From positions 434,001 to 498,000 of the forward strand of contig QFPO01000003.1 in NCBI GenBank assembly GCA_003241385.1: DNA of 64,000 nucleotides. Reading direction: 5' to 3'. The stretch comes from Rhodanobacter denitrificans (GTDB taxonomy: Bacteria; Pseudomonadota; Gammaproteobacteria; Xanthomonadales; Rhodanobacteraceae). A program made the translations under genes and the position numbers. Within the stretch, counting starts at the first letter, position 1. Every line of letters begins with the position of its first letter. The notes beneath the pieces are model-generated. The model did no database searches. It saw only the letters and a program-made list of their open reading frames with translations, and was not told where the DNA came from. Below, piece after piece: positions 33,048 to 42,665 of this stretch.

Positions 33048-34027
33048 CGGGCGCGCAGCGCCGCCAGCGTCGCCGCGAGCGCCTCGACGAAATCGGCCGG
33101 CAGATCGGCGTCGACCGGCACGCTCCACTGCGTTTCATCGGCGAACACGGCGCACTTGACCGCGTCCTTCTCGGTCATCAGCACCGGCAAGCCGTCGCCG
33201 AACGCGAGGTCGGCCGGCCGATACGCGTGATGGTCCGGAAACGGATGCGCCTGCACGTCGAGGCCGCTCGCACGCAGCGCGGCGAAGAAGCGCTCCGGAT
33301 GGCCGATGCCGGCGACCGCATGCACGCTGCGCCCGGCGAAATCCGCGAGCGGCCGCGCCTGCCCGCTGGCGAGATTGACCGCGCGGTCGCCATGCAGGCG
33401 CATCGGCGTTTCGCCGGCGAGCGCGGTACCGCCGTTGCAGACACGCCACGGCAGCGTCGCCAGCCGCGTCAGCGGCTCGCGCAGCGGTCCGGCCGGCAGC
33501 AGGCGGCCGTTGCCGAAGCGGCGCTCGCCATCGATCACGCAGATCTCGAGGTCGCGCGCCAGCGCCGGATTCTGCAGCCCGTCATCGGCGATCACGACAT
33601 CGACGCCTTCGGCCAGCAGCAGCCGCGCGGCGGCCACGCGGTCGCGGCCGACCGCGACCGGCGCCGCGGTCCTGCCCCGGATCAGCGCCGGCTCGTCGCC
33701 GACATCGGCCGGCGCCGGCTGCGCGTCGAGCAGCCGCGGCGCGCGCGCCCGTCCGCCGTAGCCGCGACTGACGACGCCGGGTCGCCAGCCACGTGCGCGC
33801 AACGCCTCGACCAGCGCGATCACCAGCGGCGTCTTGCCGCTGCCGCCGACGGTCAGATTGCCGACGACGACGACCGGTACCGGCAGACGCGTCGCGCGCC
33901 GCCAGCCGAGGCGATAAGGCATCCGGTGCAGCCAGCGCAGCAGCCGGTAGACCGGGACCAGCGCGGACAGCCACCACGGCGCCGCAGCGCTGTGATACCA
34001 GATCCGCTGCAGACCGGCCGCGTCCAT
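33044..34027 (-). CDS. lpxK: Tetraacyldisaccharide 4'-kinase LpxK
   Basis: Phosphorylates the lipid A disaccharide at the 4' position to make lipid IVA; inner-membrane associated. 327 residues, standard. The N-terminal hydrophobic helix precedes the P-loop VGNLTVGGSGKTPL (about 56-69), then GVVSRGYGG and VIADDGLQN. ATG 34027 is seven bases past the rmlB stop. In many relatives lpxK sits next to msbA; here it is beside rmlB instead, still within cell-surface carbohydrate functions. Confidence 0.96.
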   Translation of the reverse strand: MDAAGLQRIWYHSAAAPWWLSALVPVYRLLRWLHRMPYRLGWRRATRLPVPVVVVGNLTVGGSGKTPLVIALVEALRARGWRPGVVSRGYGGRARAPRLLDAQPAPADVGDEPALIRGRTAAPVAVGRDRVAAARLLLAEGVDVVIADDGLQNPALARDLEICVIDGERRFGNGRLLPAGPLREPLTRLATLPWRVCNGGTALAGETPMRLHGDRAVNLASGQARPLADFAGRSVHAVAGIGHPERFFAALRASGLDVQAHPFPDHHAYRPADLAFGDGLPVLMTEKDAVKCAVFADETQWSVPVDADLPADFVEALAATLAALRAR

Positions 34028-34034
34028 CGGCTGC

Positions 34035-35093
34035 TCAGGCCGCGCCGCCGAGGCGCTCCATGCGATAGCTGCCGTCGAGGACGCGCCCGACCCAGTCCTG
34101 ATGCGTGAGATACCAGTCGACCGTGTGCTCGATGCCGCTCTCGAAACTCTCCAGCGGTCGCCAGTCCAGGTCGTGACGGATCTTCGAGGCGTCGATCGCG
34201 TAGCGGCGGTCGTGGCCGGGCCGATCGGTGACGTAGCGGATCAGCGACTCGCGCGGGCGGCCATCCGGCAGCGGACGGCGCGCGTCGAGCAAGGCGCAGA
34301 TCGTGCGCACGACGTGCAGGTTCTCGCGCTCGGCATCGCCGCCGATGTTGTAGACCTCGCCGGTCCGGCCGATCTCGAGCACGCGGCGGATCGCGCGGCA
34401 GTGGTCGAGCACGTAGAGCCAGTCGCGCACGTTGCGCCCGTCGCCGTAGACCGGCAGTGCCTCGCCGGCCAGCGCCTTCTGGATCATCAGCGGAATCAGT
34501 TTTTCGGGAAACTGGAACGGTCCGTAGTTGTTCGAGCAGTTCGTCGTCAGCGTCGGCAGGCCGTAGGTGTGGTGGAACGCGCGGACCAGATGGTCCGAGG
34601 CGGCCTTCGACGCCGAATACGGCGAATTGGGCTGATACGGCGAGGTCTCGCTGAAGCGTCCGACCGGGCCGAGCGAGCCGTAGACCTCGTCGGTCGACAC
34701 GTGCAGGAACCGGAACGCGTCCTGGCGGTCGATCGGCAGCGCGCGCCAGTACGCCAGCGCGCATTCGAGCAGCGCCAGCGTGCCGACGACGTTGGTCTGC
34801 ACGAACGCGGCCGGACCGTCGATCGACCGGTCCACGTGCGACTCGGCCGCGAAGTTGACGATCGCGGCGGGCCGATGTTCGGCCAGCAGGGCGGCGACGC
34901 AGGCGCGATCACCGATGTCGCCGTGCACGAAATGATGATCCGGATGCCCCGCCAGCGAAGCCAGCGTGTCCGGATTGCCGGCGTAGGTCAGCGCGTCGAG
35001 ATTGACGACGCGGTAGCCGCCCGTGGCCAGCACGTCGTGGACGAAATTGCCGCCGATGAAGCCGGCGCCGCCGGTGACCAGCAGGGTCTTCAT
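34035..35093 (-). CDS. rmlB: dTDP-glucose 4,6-dehydratase
   Basis: Turns dTDP-glucose into dTDP-4-keto-6-deoxyglucose, the second step toward dTDP-rhamnose and other deoxysugars for surface polysaccharides. 352 residues, normal length. NAD-binding GGAGFIGGNF is at 7-16, the catalytic STDEVYGS motif near 133 and YSASKAASDH near 160 (Tyr and Lys). The C-terminal domain carries the DRPGHDRRYAIDA motif. The rmlA, rmlC and rmlD genes are not in the window. It is followed closely by lpxK. Confidence 0.96.
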   Translation of the reverse strand: MKTLLVTGGAGFIGGNFVHDVLATGGYRVVNLDALTYAGNPDTLASLAGHPDHHFVHGDIGDRACVAALLAEHRPAAIVNFAAESHVDRSIDGPAAFVQTNVVGTLALLECALAYWRALPIDRQDAFRFLHVSTDEVYGSLGPVGRFSETSPYQPNSPYSASKAASDHLVRAFHHTYGLPTLTTNCSNNYGPFQFPEKLIPLMIQKALAGEALPVYGDGRNVRDWLYVLDHCRAIRRVLEIGRTGEVYNIGGDAERENLHVVRTICALLDARRPLPDGRPRESLIRYVTDRPGHDRRYAIDASKIRHDLDWRPLESFESGIEHTVDWYLTHQDWVGRVLDGSYRMERLGGAA

Positions 35094-35193
35094 GGGATCG
35101 ATCGCATCCGCAGCCGGGAAAACCGCGATGTTAGCGGATGCGCGCGCGCTGCGGCTCCGGATCGCCCGCCGGGGCGGACGATCCGGCGCGCGC

Positions 35194-37371
35194 TCAGTTG
35201 ACGCGGAACGCGGCGCTGTACGGCAGTACGCGCGAGGCGAGCTTGGTATCGGCGCGGACCAGGCTGATCTCGTCGGCCAGGATGTGCGCGGCCTCGATCA
35301 GGATGAAATCGGGCTTGTCCTTGCGCGCCTGCTCGCGCTTGACGTCGTCGCGGATGCTGCGCTCGTCGGCCTGCAGGCCGTCGTCCTGCAGCGCGACCTG
35401 CACCGGTTCGCCGTCCGCACCGATCCGGGTGGCGCCATCGGCGACCTGCTCGGACTCGGCCTGGCGCGCCTTGCGCTTGGCTTCCTGCTCGTCGCGTTCC
35501 TTGCGGCGCACCGCCTCGTTGAGCGACACGGTCTTCTCCTCGCGCAGCTTGCGCGCGTCGGCGAGATCGTCGCGGAAGTTCTTCCAGTCGCGGCTCTGCG
35601 CGGTGCGTGCCTCGTGGCGCGCGACCAGCTGCGGCACGATCGGCGACAGATCGGCCAGCGGCTGGTAGCGCGCGGCCGGGATCGACGTCCACGGCAGCGC
35701 GTTGTCGTAGCTGGACTCGCCGAAGTCCTCGGCGCCGACGGTCATCGGGAAGCTGATGTCCGGCGAGACGCCGCGCAGCTGGGTCGAGCCGCCGTTGATG
35801 CGGAAGAACTGCGCGATCGTCATCTTGAGCTCGCCGAGCGAAGCCGACTCGCTCTGAGCGACGTCGTCGAGGTCGACCAGGTTCTGCACGGTGCCCTTGC
35901 CGAACGTCGGCTCGCCGATGATCACGCCGCGCCCGTAATCCTGGATCGCCGCCGCGAAGATCTCCGAGGCCGACGCCGAGACGCGGTTGACGACGACCGC
36001 GAGCGGACCGTCCCAGGCCATCGTGCGCGAGGTGGAGTTCTCGACGTCGACGCGGCCGGCCGCATTGCGGACCTGGACGACCGGGCCGCGCTCGATGAAC
36101 AGGCCGGTCAGATCGGTCGCCTCGGACAGCGAGCCGCCGCCGTTGTTGCGCAGGTCGACGACGACGCCGTCGACGCGCTCCTGCTTGAGCTCGCCGAGCA
36201 GGCGCTCCACGTCACGCGTGGCGCTCTTGTAGTCGCGGTCGCCGCGGCGGCGCGCCTCGAAGTCCTGATAGAACGTCGGCAGCGAGATCACGCCGATGCG
36301 ACGCGTCGCCTCGCCGTCCTTGACCTCGATGATCGACTTCTTCGCGGCCTGCGCCTCGGTCGTGACCTTCTTGCGGACCAGCTCGATCATGTAGGACTTG
36401 CCGTCCGGACCGGCGTCGGCCGGCAGCACCTCGAGCCGGACCACGGTGTCGCGCGGACCGCGGATCTTGTCGACGACGTCGTCGAGGCGCCAGCCGATCA
36501 CGTCCTGCAGGGCCGAATTGGCGCCCTGGCCGACACCGAGGATGCGGTCGCCGACCTGGATCTTGCCCGACTGCGACGCCGGACCACCCGGCACGATCTC
36601 GCGGATCGCCGTGTACTCGTTGTCGCGCTGGAGCACCGCGCCGATGCCCTCGACCGACAGCTTCATCGCGATGTCGAAGTTCTCGCTCGCGCGCGGGCCG
36701 AGATAGTTGGTATGCGGTTCGATCGCGGTCGCGTAGGCGTTCATGAACGTCTGGAAGACGTCCTCGCTGTTGATCTGATGGACGCGGTCCAGGTAATTCG
36801 CGTAGCGCTTGTCGAGCGTGTCGCGGATGTCCTTGTCGGACTTGCCGGTCAGCTTGAGGCGCAGCCAGTCGTTCTTGATGCGCTGGCGCCACTGGTCCTC
36901 GATCTCGGCGTCGTTCTTCGGCCACGGCGCCTTGGCGCGGTCGTAGCGGTAGCTTTCGTCGCTCGAGAAATCGAAGCCCTTGGCCAGCAGTGAGCGCGCA
37001 TAGCCGACGCGCTGGCCGACGCGCTGCAGATAGATGTTGTAGATCGCGAACGGCGCGCTCAGGTCCTTGTTGTAGATCGCCTCGTCGAGCTTGTCGCGCG
37101 AGGCGCCAAACGTGTCGATGTCGGCCTGCGTGAAGAACAGCTTCTCGCCGTCGAGCGATTCGAGATAGTTCTCGAAGATCTTCTCCGACATCGCCTTGTC
37201 GAGCGGCAGCGGCTTGTAGTGGAAGCGCGTCAGGAAGCGCGCCGACCAGACCGCGGCTTCGCCCTGGGTCGGCGTCGGCTTGAGGACCGGCGCACCGGAA
37301 TCGGCGATCGGTTTGGCCTGTGCCAGCCCGACCAGCGACACCAGAGCCAGGACGATGAGAAGACGACGCAT
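35194..37371 (-). CDS. prc: Carboxy-terminal processing protease (tail-specific protease)
   Basis: Periplasmic S41 serine protease that trims or degrades proteins from the C-terminus, including tagged proteins and cell-wall enzymes. 725 residues. The start at 37371 gives a signal peptide (MRRLLIVLALVSLVGLAQA). A PDZ domain lies at about 240-330 (YTAIREIVPGGPASQSG ... GDRILGVGQG). The S41 core follows, with the Ser in NRVSASASEIFAAA and the Lys in GEPTFGKGTVQN, both intact. The C-terminal DUF3340-type extension is highly charged. It lies 49 bases downstream of lipA, on the same strand. Confidence 0.95.
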   Translation of the reverse strand: MRRLLIVLALVSLVGLAQAKPIADSGAPVLKPTPTQGEAAVWSARFLTRFHYKPLPLDKAMSEKIFENYLESLDGEKLFFTQADIDTFGASRDKLDEAIYNKDLSAPFAIYNIYLQRVGQRVGYARSLLAKGFDFSSDESYRYDRAKAPWPKNDAEIEDQWRQRIKNDWLRLKLTGKSDKDIRDTLDKRYANYLDRVHQINSEDVFQTFMNAYATAIEPHTNYLGPRASENFDIAMKLSVEGIGAVLQRDNEYTAIREIVPGGPASQSGKIQVGDRILGVGQGANSALQDVIGWRLDDVVDKIRGPRDTVVRLEVLPADAGPDGKSYMIELVRKKVTTEAQAAKKSIIEVKDGEATRRIGVISLPTFYQDFEARRRGDRDYKSATRDVERLLGELKQERVDGVVVDLRNNGGGSLSEATDLTGLFIERGPVVQVRNAAGRVDVENSTSRTMAWDGPLAVVVNRVSASASEIFAAAIQDYGRGVIIGEPTFGKGTVQNLVDLDDVAQSESASLGELKMTIAQFFRINGGSTQLRGVSPDISFPMTVGAEDFGESSYDNALPWTSIPAARYQPLADLSPIVPQLVARHEARTAQSRDWKNFRDDLADARKLREEKTVSLNEAVRRKERDEQEAKRKARQAESEQVADGATRIGADGEPVQVALQDDGLQADERSIRDDVKREQARKDKPDFILIEAAHILADEISLVRADTKLASRVLPYSAAFRVN

Positions 37372-37420
37372 GAGGATCTCCGGAAGTGGGCGGCTGCGCG
37401 AACGGCCGGTGATTGTTCGA

Positions 37421-38401
37421 TCAGGCCACCTGAACATAACCTGCCGCATGCGCCATCTGGTCGGCGTGGTAGGAAGACCTGACCAGCGGGCCGGACGCCA
37501 CGTGCTGGAAGCCGAGCCGGTAGCCGACCGTCTCGATTTCCTTGAACTCCTCCGGCGTCCAGTAGCGGAGCACCGGATGGTGATGCGCGGTCGGCTGCAG
37601 GTACTGGCCGACCGTCACCATGTCGACATCGTGAGCACGCAGATCGTTCAATGCGCGCACGACCTGCTCCATCGTCTCGCCGAGGCCGAGCATGATGCCG
37701 GACTTGGTCGGGACCTCCGGGTGCTGCGCCTTGAAGCGCCGCAGCAGGTCGAGCGACCAGTCGTAGTCGGCACCGGGGCGCACCTCGCGGTAGAGCTCGC
37801 GGACGGTCTCGATGTTGTGGTTGAACACGTCCGGCGGGTCGGTCGCGAGCAGTTCCAGCGCGCGCTCGACGCGGCCGCGGCCGCGGAAGTCCGGCGTCAG
37901 GATCTCGATGCGGATGTCCGGGCTCTCGAACCGCACCGCGCGGATGCAGGCGGCGAAATGGCCGGCGCCGCCGTCGCGCAGATCGTCGCGGTCGACCGAG
38001 GTGATGACGACGTAGCGCAGGCGCATGTCGCGGATCGTCTCGGCCAGGTGGATCGGCTCCATCGGATCGGGCGGCTTGGGCCGGCCGTGCGCGACGTCGC
38101 AGAACGAGCAGCGCCGCGTGCAGACCTCGCCGAGGATCATGAACGTCGCGGTGCCCTTGCCGAAGCACTCGTGGATGTTCGGGCAGGACGCCTCTTCGCA
38201 GACGGTGACCAGGCGGTTGGCGCGCAGCTGCGACTTGAGCTTGGCGACCGCGTTGCCGGGCGGAATCCGCACGCGGATCCACGAGGGCTTGCGCAGCACC
38301 GGGGCCTCGGCGAAGCCGGCGCGATTGCGCGCGATCTTGTCTTCGCCGAGCTGTTTCTCGCCGACCACGGCGATGGGGATCGTCTTGTCTGTCGCGCTCA
38401 T
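37421..38401 (-). CDS. lipA: Lipoyl synthase
   Basis: Radical-SAM enzyme that inserts two sulfurs into octanoyl groups on lipoate-dependent enzymes. 326 residues. The auxiliary cluster ligands CEEASCPNIHEC and the radical-SAM motif CTRRCSFC are both intact, and the C-terminal serine ligand lies in RSSYHAD. The ATG at 38401 overlaps the lipB stop (ATGA). The longer frame running upstream to 39298 lies in lipB and is not real. Confidence 0.97.
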   Translation of the reverse strand: MSATDKTIPIAVVGEKQLGEDKIARNRAGFAEAPVLRKPSWIRVRIPPGNAVAKLKSQLRANRLVTVCEEASCPNIHECFGKGTATFMILGEVCTRRCSFCDVAHGRPKPPDPMEPIHLAETIRDMRLRYVVITSVDRDDLRDGGAGHFAACIRAVRFESPDIRIEILTPDFRGRGRVERALELLATDPPDVFNHNIETVRELYREVRPGADYDWSLDLLRRFKAQHPEVPTKSGIMLGLGETMEQVVRALNDLRAHDVDMVTVGQYLQPTAHHHPVLRYWTPEEFKEIETVGYRLGFQHVASGPLVRSSYHADQMAHAAGYVQVA

Positions 38402-39084
38402 GCCGATGCGGCGACCGATGCGCCGTTGTCCACGGGTGGGAAGAGTTCCGCGGCGGCCGGGACCGGCGCGAATCCGAACTGCCCGGCGAGCTCGGCGACG
38501 AGGACGTCTTCCACGGCGGCCAGCGATCCGGGGCCGCCCAAGTCTAGCATCTGGGTCACCGCCAGCCCCTGGTAGCCACACGGATTGATCCGTCGGAACG
38601 GCTCCAGGTCCATGTCGACGTTGAACGCGAGCCCGTGGAACGTGCAGCCGCGGCGCACGCGCAGCCCGAGCGCAGCGATCTTGGCGCCGGCGACGTAGAC
38701 GCCGGGCGCGCCGGGGCGCCGGACCGCCTCGATGTTCCAGTGGCCGATCGTGTCGATCAGCGCCTGCTCGAGGCGGCAGACCAGATCGCGCACACCGATG
38801 CCGAGCCGGCGCAGGTCGATCAGCGGATAGCCGACGATCTGGCCCGGGCCATGGTAGGTGACCTGGCCGCCGCGCTCGACGCGCACGACCGGGATGTCGC
38901 CCGGCGCGAGCACGTGCTCGTCTCTGCCGGCCTGGCCGAGCGTGAACACCGGATCGTGCTCGAGCAGCCAGAGTTCGTCGGGCGTGTCCTCGTCGCGCGC
39001 GTCGGTGAAGCGGCGCATCGCCTCGAGCACCGGCAGATACGGCATCCGGCCGAAGCGCCGGACCCGCAGCGGGCGCGCCGTCAC
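38398..39084 (-). CDS. lipB: Octanoyl-[acyl-carrier protein]:protein octanoyltransferase
   Basis: Transfers octanoate from ACP to lipoyl domains, providing the substrate for LipA. 228 residues. I start it at GTG 39084, which overlaps the stop of the ybeD-like gene (GTGA) and keeps the conserved opening LRVRRFGRMPYLPVLEAMRRFT; the ATG at 39045 would cut into it. RGGQVTYHGPGQIVGYPL near 72-89 and the catalytic Cys in INPCGYQG and Lys in GAKIAALG are present. The last residues are an Ala-rich tail beyond the usual end. Next gene is lipA. Confidence 0.94.
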   Translation of the reverse strand: MTARPLRVRRFGRMPYLPVLEAMRRFTDARDEDTPDELWLLEHDPVFTLGQAGRDEHVLAPGDIPVVRVERGGQVTYHGPGQIVGYPLIDLRRLGIGVRDLVCRLEQALIDTIGHWNIEAVRRPGAPGVYVAGAKIAALGLRVRRGCTFHGLAFNVDMDLEPFRRINPCGYQGLAVTQMLDLGGPGSLAAVEDVLVAELAGQFGFAPVPAAAELFPPVDNGASVAASA

Positions 39085-39371
39085 AGCGTCCAACGGATGT
39101 CCGGGTCGGCGCGCAGCGCCGCGTGCACCTGCTCGTAGGCCTCGCGCGACGGGCAGGTGAAGCTGACCGCGATCGAGACGTAATGGCCCTCGCGCGAGGG
39201 CCGCACCCGGCGGCTGCCGTCGAGGACCGACAGCCCCAGCCCAGCGATGATGTCCGCCACGCGGTCTTCCATGCCGCCGCCGGCGGCGCCGATCGCATTG
39301 ACCTCGAAGACGCCCGGGAACTGGAATCCCTGGTCGGGTCGCGTGGGCTGGATATCGTCGAGATTCTTCAT
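39081..39371 (-). CDS. YbeD/DUF493-family small regulatory-fold protein
   Basis: 96 residues with the alpha-beta sandwich pattern of YbeD: QGFQFPGVFEVNAIGAA, SREGHYVSIAVSFTCPSREAYEQVHAALRADPDIRWTL. YbeD resembles ACT-type allosteric domains; its own role is not settled. It sits between dacA and lipB, exactly as in E. coli, and overlaps lipB by four bases. Confidence 0.9.
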   Translation of the reverse strand: MKNLDDIQPTRPDQGFQFPGVFEVNAIGAAGGGMEDRVADIIAGLGLSVLDGSRRVRPSREGHYVSIAVSFTCPSREAYEQVHAALRADPDIRWTL

Positions 39372-39382
39372 CGGCTGAACCG

Positions 39383-40696
39383 TCAGGGATTGGGGGCGGA
39401 AGAGACCTTGCCGCCGTCGTCACCCTTGAACCACAGCCAGGCCCCGTCGTACAGGCGCTTGAAGAAGCCGCCTTCGGGGACGTCCTCGAGGGTGACCAGC
39501 GGGCGCTCCAGCAAAGTCTTGCCGTCCAGCTCGATTTTCAAGGTGCCCACGGCCTGCCCCTTCGGCAGCGGCGCGATCACGCGCGAGGGCAGTTCGAGGC
39601 TGGCCTTGAGCTGATCGTAGCGGCCGCGCGGCATCGTCACGACCGCGTCCTCGGCGATGCCGAGCGGCACGGTCGCGGTCGTGCCCTTCCACAGCTCCGG
39701 CTGCGCGAGCGGCTTGCCGGCCTCGTAGAGCTTGTGCGCCTCGAAGAACCGGAAGCCGTAGTTCAGCAGCGCCTGGTTGTCGTCGGCGCGCCGCTTCTCG
39801 CTGGAGGAGCCCATGACCACCGCGATCAGGCGCTGGTCGCCGCGCTTGGCCGACGTGGCCAGACAGAAGCCGGCCGAGCTGGTGTGGCCGGTCTTGATGC
39901 CGTCCACGGTCGGGTCGCGCCACAGCAGCGTATTGCGGTTGTGCTGCTTGATGCCGTTCCACTCGTAGTCCTTGATCGCGTAGATCGCGTAGTCCTCGGG
40001 GAAATCGCGGATCAGCGCGCGCGACAGGATCGCGACGTCGCGCGCGGTCGTGTAATGGTCCGGATGCGGCAGGCCGCTGGCGTCGACGTAGTGCGTGCCG
40101 GTCATGCCGATCTGCGCGGCGTAGCGGTTCATCAGGTCGGCGAAGACCGGCTCGGAACCGGCCGTGTGCTCGGCCAGCGCGATCGCCGCGTCGTTGCCGG
40201 ACTGGATGATCATGCCGTGCAGCAGCGCGTCGAGCGGCACCTCGCTGCCGAGCGCGAGAAAGCTGGTCGAGCCGTCGGTGCCGGCCCCGCCGGAGCGCCA
40301 TGCGTTCTCGGAGATCCGCACCGGGTCGTCGCGCTTGATCTTGCCGAGTGCGAGCTCGGCGGAGACCACATAGGAGGTCATGACCTTGGTGATCGAGGCC
40401 GGCTCCACGCGCAGGTCCGCATTGGATTCGGCCAGGATCTGGCCGGTCGCGTAGTCCATCAGCACCCAGCTGGTGCCCTCGATGGCCGGCGGCGGCGGTG
40501 TCGGCATCGCGGCCGCCGACGGTGCGGCCGGCCGGGCGACCGGCTGCGGCACCGGTTGTGGCGCAGGCTGCGGCGTGGGCTGGGGAGCGGGCGGCGGCGT
40601 CTGGGCGGTGACGGCGGCGGCGCACAGCGCGGCGGACATCCACACGGACCAGCGGCTGGTGCGCGCGGCGGCGGCGAGAAGCGGAGTCGGTTTCAT
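39383..40696 (-). CDS. dacA: D-alanyl-D-alanine carboxypeptidase (PBP5/6 type)
   Basis: Removes the terminal D-Ala from peptidoglycan stem peptides in the periplasm. 437 residues. A signal segment (about 15-31) is followed by an unusual Pro/Ala-rich linker (33-70), then the S11 catalytic domain with SITK (S101-K104), SGN near 189 and KTGHT near 275. A C-terminal beta domain follows and the end carries an amphipathic-like stretch (FKRLYDGAWLWFKG), as expected for membrane association. The start at 40696 is chosen over 40726 because it opens the signal sequence. dacA versus dacC cannot be told apart. Confidence 0.93.
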   Translation of the reverse strand: MKPTPLLAAAARTSRWSVWMSAALCAAAVTAQTPPPAPQPTPQPAPQPVPQPVARPAAPSAAAMPTPPPPAIEGTSWVLMDYATGQILAESNADLRVEPASITKVMTSYVVSAELALGKIKRDDPVRISENAWRSGGAGTDGSTSFLALGSEVPLDALLHGMIIQSGNDAAIALAEHTAGSEPVFADLMNRYAAQIGMTGTHYVDASGLPHPDHYTTARDVAILSRALIRDFPEDYAIYAIKDYEWNGIKQHNRNTLLWRDPTVDGIKTGHTSSAGFCLATSAKRGDQRLIAVVMGSSSEKRRADDNQALLNYGFRFFEAHKLYEAGKPLAQPELWKGTTATVPLGIAEDAVVTMPRGRYDQLKASLELPSRVIAPLPKGQAVGTLKIELDGKTLLERPLVTLEDVPEGGFFKRLYDGAWLWFKGDDGGKVSSAPNP

Positions 40697-40746
40697 CTGC
40701 GGCGGAGATCTCTTGGGTGAGTCCAATGGGGTGATGGGCTAGCGGC

Positions 40747-41667
40747 TCAGCGGTCGTCGATCGCCACGCGCGGCGATCCCAGACCGAGCGAACGGATGCG
40801 CGGCGTCAGCGCATCGGCTTCGCCGACGTCGGCGACCGGACCGATCCGGACCCGGTGCACCGGGCGTCCGTCGGCGGCGACGATCCGCTCGATCCGCACC
40901 GGTCCGATGCCGGCCTGTTCGATCTGGCGCAGCACGCGCTCGGCGTTGGCGCGTTCGGCGTACGCGCCGACCTGCAGGAACATGCGTCCGGCCGCATCCG
41001 GCTGCGCGCGGCTCGGCGCCGGCAGATCCTTCGGGTGTTCCGGGTCGATCGCCTGCACCTCGACCAGTCCGGTGCCCTTGGGCCAGATGCCGATGCGCAC
41101 GGCCGCGGCATAGGACAGGTCGATCACGCGGTTCTCGTGGAACGGCCCGCGGTCGTTGACGCGGACGACGACGCTCTTGCCGTTCTCGAGGTTGGTCACG
41201 CGCGCATAGCTCGGCAGCGGCAGCGACTTGTGCGCGGCGGTGAACTGATACATGTCGTACGGCTCGAAACTCGATGTCATGTAGCCGTGGAATTTCTGGC
41301 CGTACCACGAGGAAATGCCGCGCTCCTTGTAGCCCTTGGCGGACGGCAGCACGGTATAGGTGCGGCCGAGCACGGTATACGGCGACTTGTTGCCATAGCG
41401 TGAACGCGGCTCGGCGCGCGGAACCGGCTCGGGCAGCGCCGCGATGTCCGGGACCGGCAGCGTCGGCTCGCCGTCGCGGTCGTGACGATAGCGCGAGGCC
41501 TGGGGCCGGCTGGTTTCGGGCGTCCGACCGCGGCTGTCGCCGGTATGTCCGGCCGCGGGCGGCGCAGCGGCGGGCCGGTCCGGCCGCTTCTTGCCGGCGC
41601 AGCCGGTCGCGGTCGCGATCAGCACCGCCACGGCCAGCGTCGCCGCCGGCCAGCGCGTTCCGGTCAC
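40747..41667 (-). CDS. rlpA: RlpA-family septal lytic transglycosylase, lipoprotein
   Basis: Outer-membrane lipoprotein that cleaves denuded glycan strands at the septum in relatives. 306 residues. The signal peptide ends in a lipobox (IATATGC, lipidated Cys at about 23). A linker with Arg/Asp/Pro follows, then the double-psi beta-barrel (about 115-205: GISSWYGQKFHG, VTNLENGKSVVVRVNDRGPF, IDLS). A C-terminal SPOR domain (about 232-305: FLQVGAYAERANAERVLRQIEQ) binds septal peptidoglycan. GTG 41667 overlaps the mltB stop (GTGA). Confidence 0.95.
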   Translation of the reverse strand: MTGTRWPAATLAVAVLIATATGCAGKKRPDRPAAAPPAAGHTGDSRGRTPETSRPQASRYRHDRDGEPTLPVPDIAALPEPVPRAEPRSRYGNKSPYTVLGRTYTVLPSAKGYKERGISSWYGQKFHGYMTSSFEPYDMYQFTAAHKSLPLPSYARVTNLENGKSVVVRVNDRGPFHENRVIDLSYAAAVRIGIWPKGTGLVEVQAIDPEHPKDLPAPSRAQPDAAGRMFLQVGAYAERANAERVLRQIEQAGIGPVRIERIVAADGRPVHRVRIGPVADVGEADALTPRIRSLGLGSPRVAIDDR

Positions 41668-42659
41668 GAGCCCTCGCCCGAAGCACCCCGCGCGATCGCC
41701 TCGGACAGCTGCCAGACGGCCATCGAATAGAGCGGGCTGCGGTTGTAGCGCGAGATCACGTAGAAGTTGCGGAAGATCATCCAGTCTTCCTGCTCGACGC
41801 CGTCCAGCGTCAGCAGCGTGGCGGCGCGCTCGGCGTCGACCGGTGCGGTCGGCGCGTAGCCCCAGGCTTCGAGCTGCTGCACCGTCAGCAACGGCTCGAG
41901 GCTGGTGCGCTCGACCGTCCGCGCGCTGGCGTCGCGGACCGCGCGCACGGTCACCGGTGCGTCACGCTCCCAGCCGTGCTCGACTAAATAGTTGGCGATG
42001 CTGGCGATGATGTCCGGATACGAATTCCACAGGTCGATGCGGCCGTCGCCGTCGTAGTCGCGCGCCCACTTGGCGATGCTGGTCGGCATGAACTGGCCGA
42101 GACCCATTGCGCCGGCGTACGAGCCCTTGAGCTGGTCGATCGGAAACGCGAGCCGGTCGTCGCCGAGCAGCATCAGCTGGCGCAGTTCGCCGCGGAAATA
42201 GGCCGCGCGCGGCGGATAGTGGAACGTCAGCGTGTACAGCGCGTCCAGCACGCGGTAGCGGCCGGTGTTGCGCCCGTAGTTGGTCTCCACGCCGATGATC
42301 GCGACGATGATCGCGGCCGGCACGCCGAACTCGCCGGAGATCCGGTCGATCAGCTCGCGGTGCTGGCGGTAGAAGATGACGCCGTCGTCGATGCGCCGGT
42401 CGCTGATGAAGATCGGCCGGTAGTCCTTCCACGGCTTGGCTTCGGCGGGCCGCGCGATCGCGTCGAGGATCGACTGCTGGACCTTGGCCTCTTCGAGCGT
42501 CGCCAGCACCTGCGTCTCGGACAGGCCGTCGTCGCGGGCCAGCTCGGCGGCGAAGCTCAGCACCTGCGGGTCGGTGATCTCCGGCAATGCCGTGGCCGGC
42601 ATCAGGGCGATGATCCAGGCACAGGAGGTGCGAACGGCGAAGCGGCGAATTCGATTCAA
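41664..42659 (-). CDS. mltB: Membrane-bound-type lytic murein transglycosylase B
   Basis: Cleaves peptidoglycan glycan strands with 1,6-anhydro product formation. 331 residues. The start is TTG at 42659; it is needed to give a signal peptide (MNRIRRFAVRTSCAWIIALMPATA is the reading, start residue first). No lipobox is seen, so it is probably soluble in the periplasm. The catalytic Glu is in IIGVETNYGRNTG near 124, followed by GSYAGAMGLGQFMPTSI and DYDGDGRIDLWNS, all family hallmarks. A strong hairpin lies just upstream of the start. Confidence 0.94.
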   Translation of the reverse strand: MNRIRRFAVRTSCAWIIALMPATALPEITDPQVLSFAAELARDDGLSETQVLATLEEAKVQQSILDAIARPAEAKPWKDYRPIFISDRRIDDGVIFYRQHRELIDRISGEFGVPAAIIVAIIGVETNYGRNTGRYRVLDALYTLTFHYPPRAAYFRGELRQLMLLGDDRLAFPIDQLKGSYAGAMGLGQFMPTSIAKWARDYDGDGRIDLWNSYPDIIASIANYLVEHGWERDAPVTVRAVRDASARTVERTSLEPLLTVQQLEAWGYAPTAPVDAERAATLLTLDGVEQEDWMIFRNFYVISRYNRSPLYSMAVWQLSEAIARGASGEGS

Positions 42660-42665
42660 GACGAG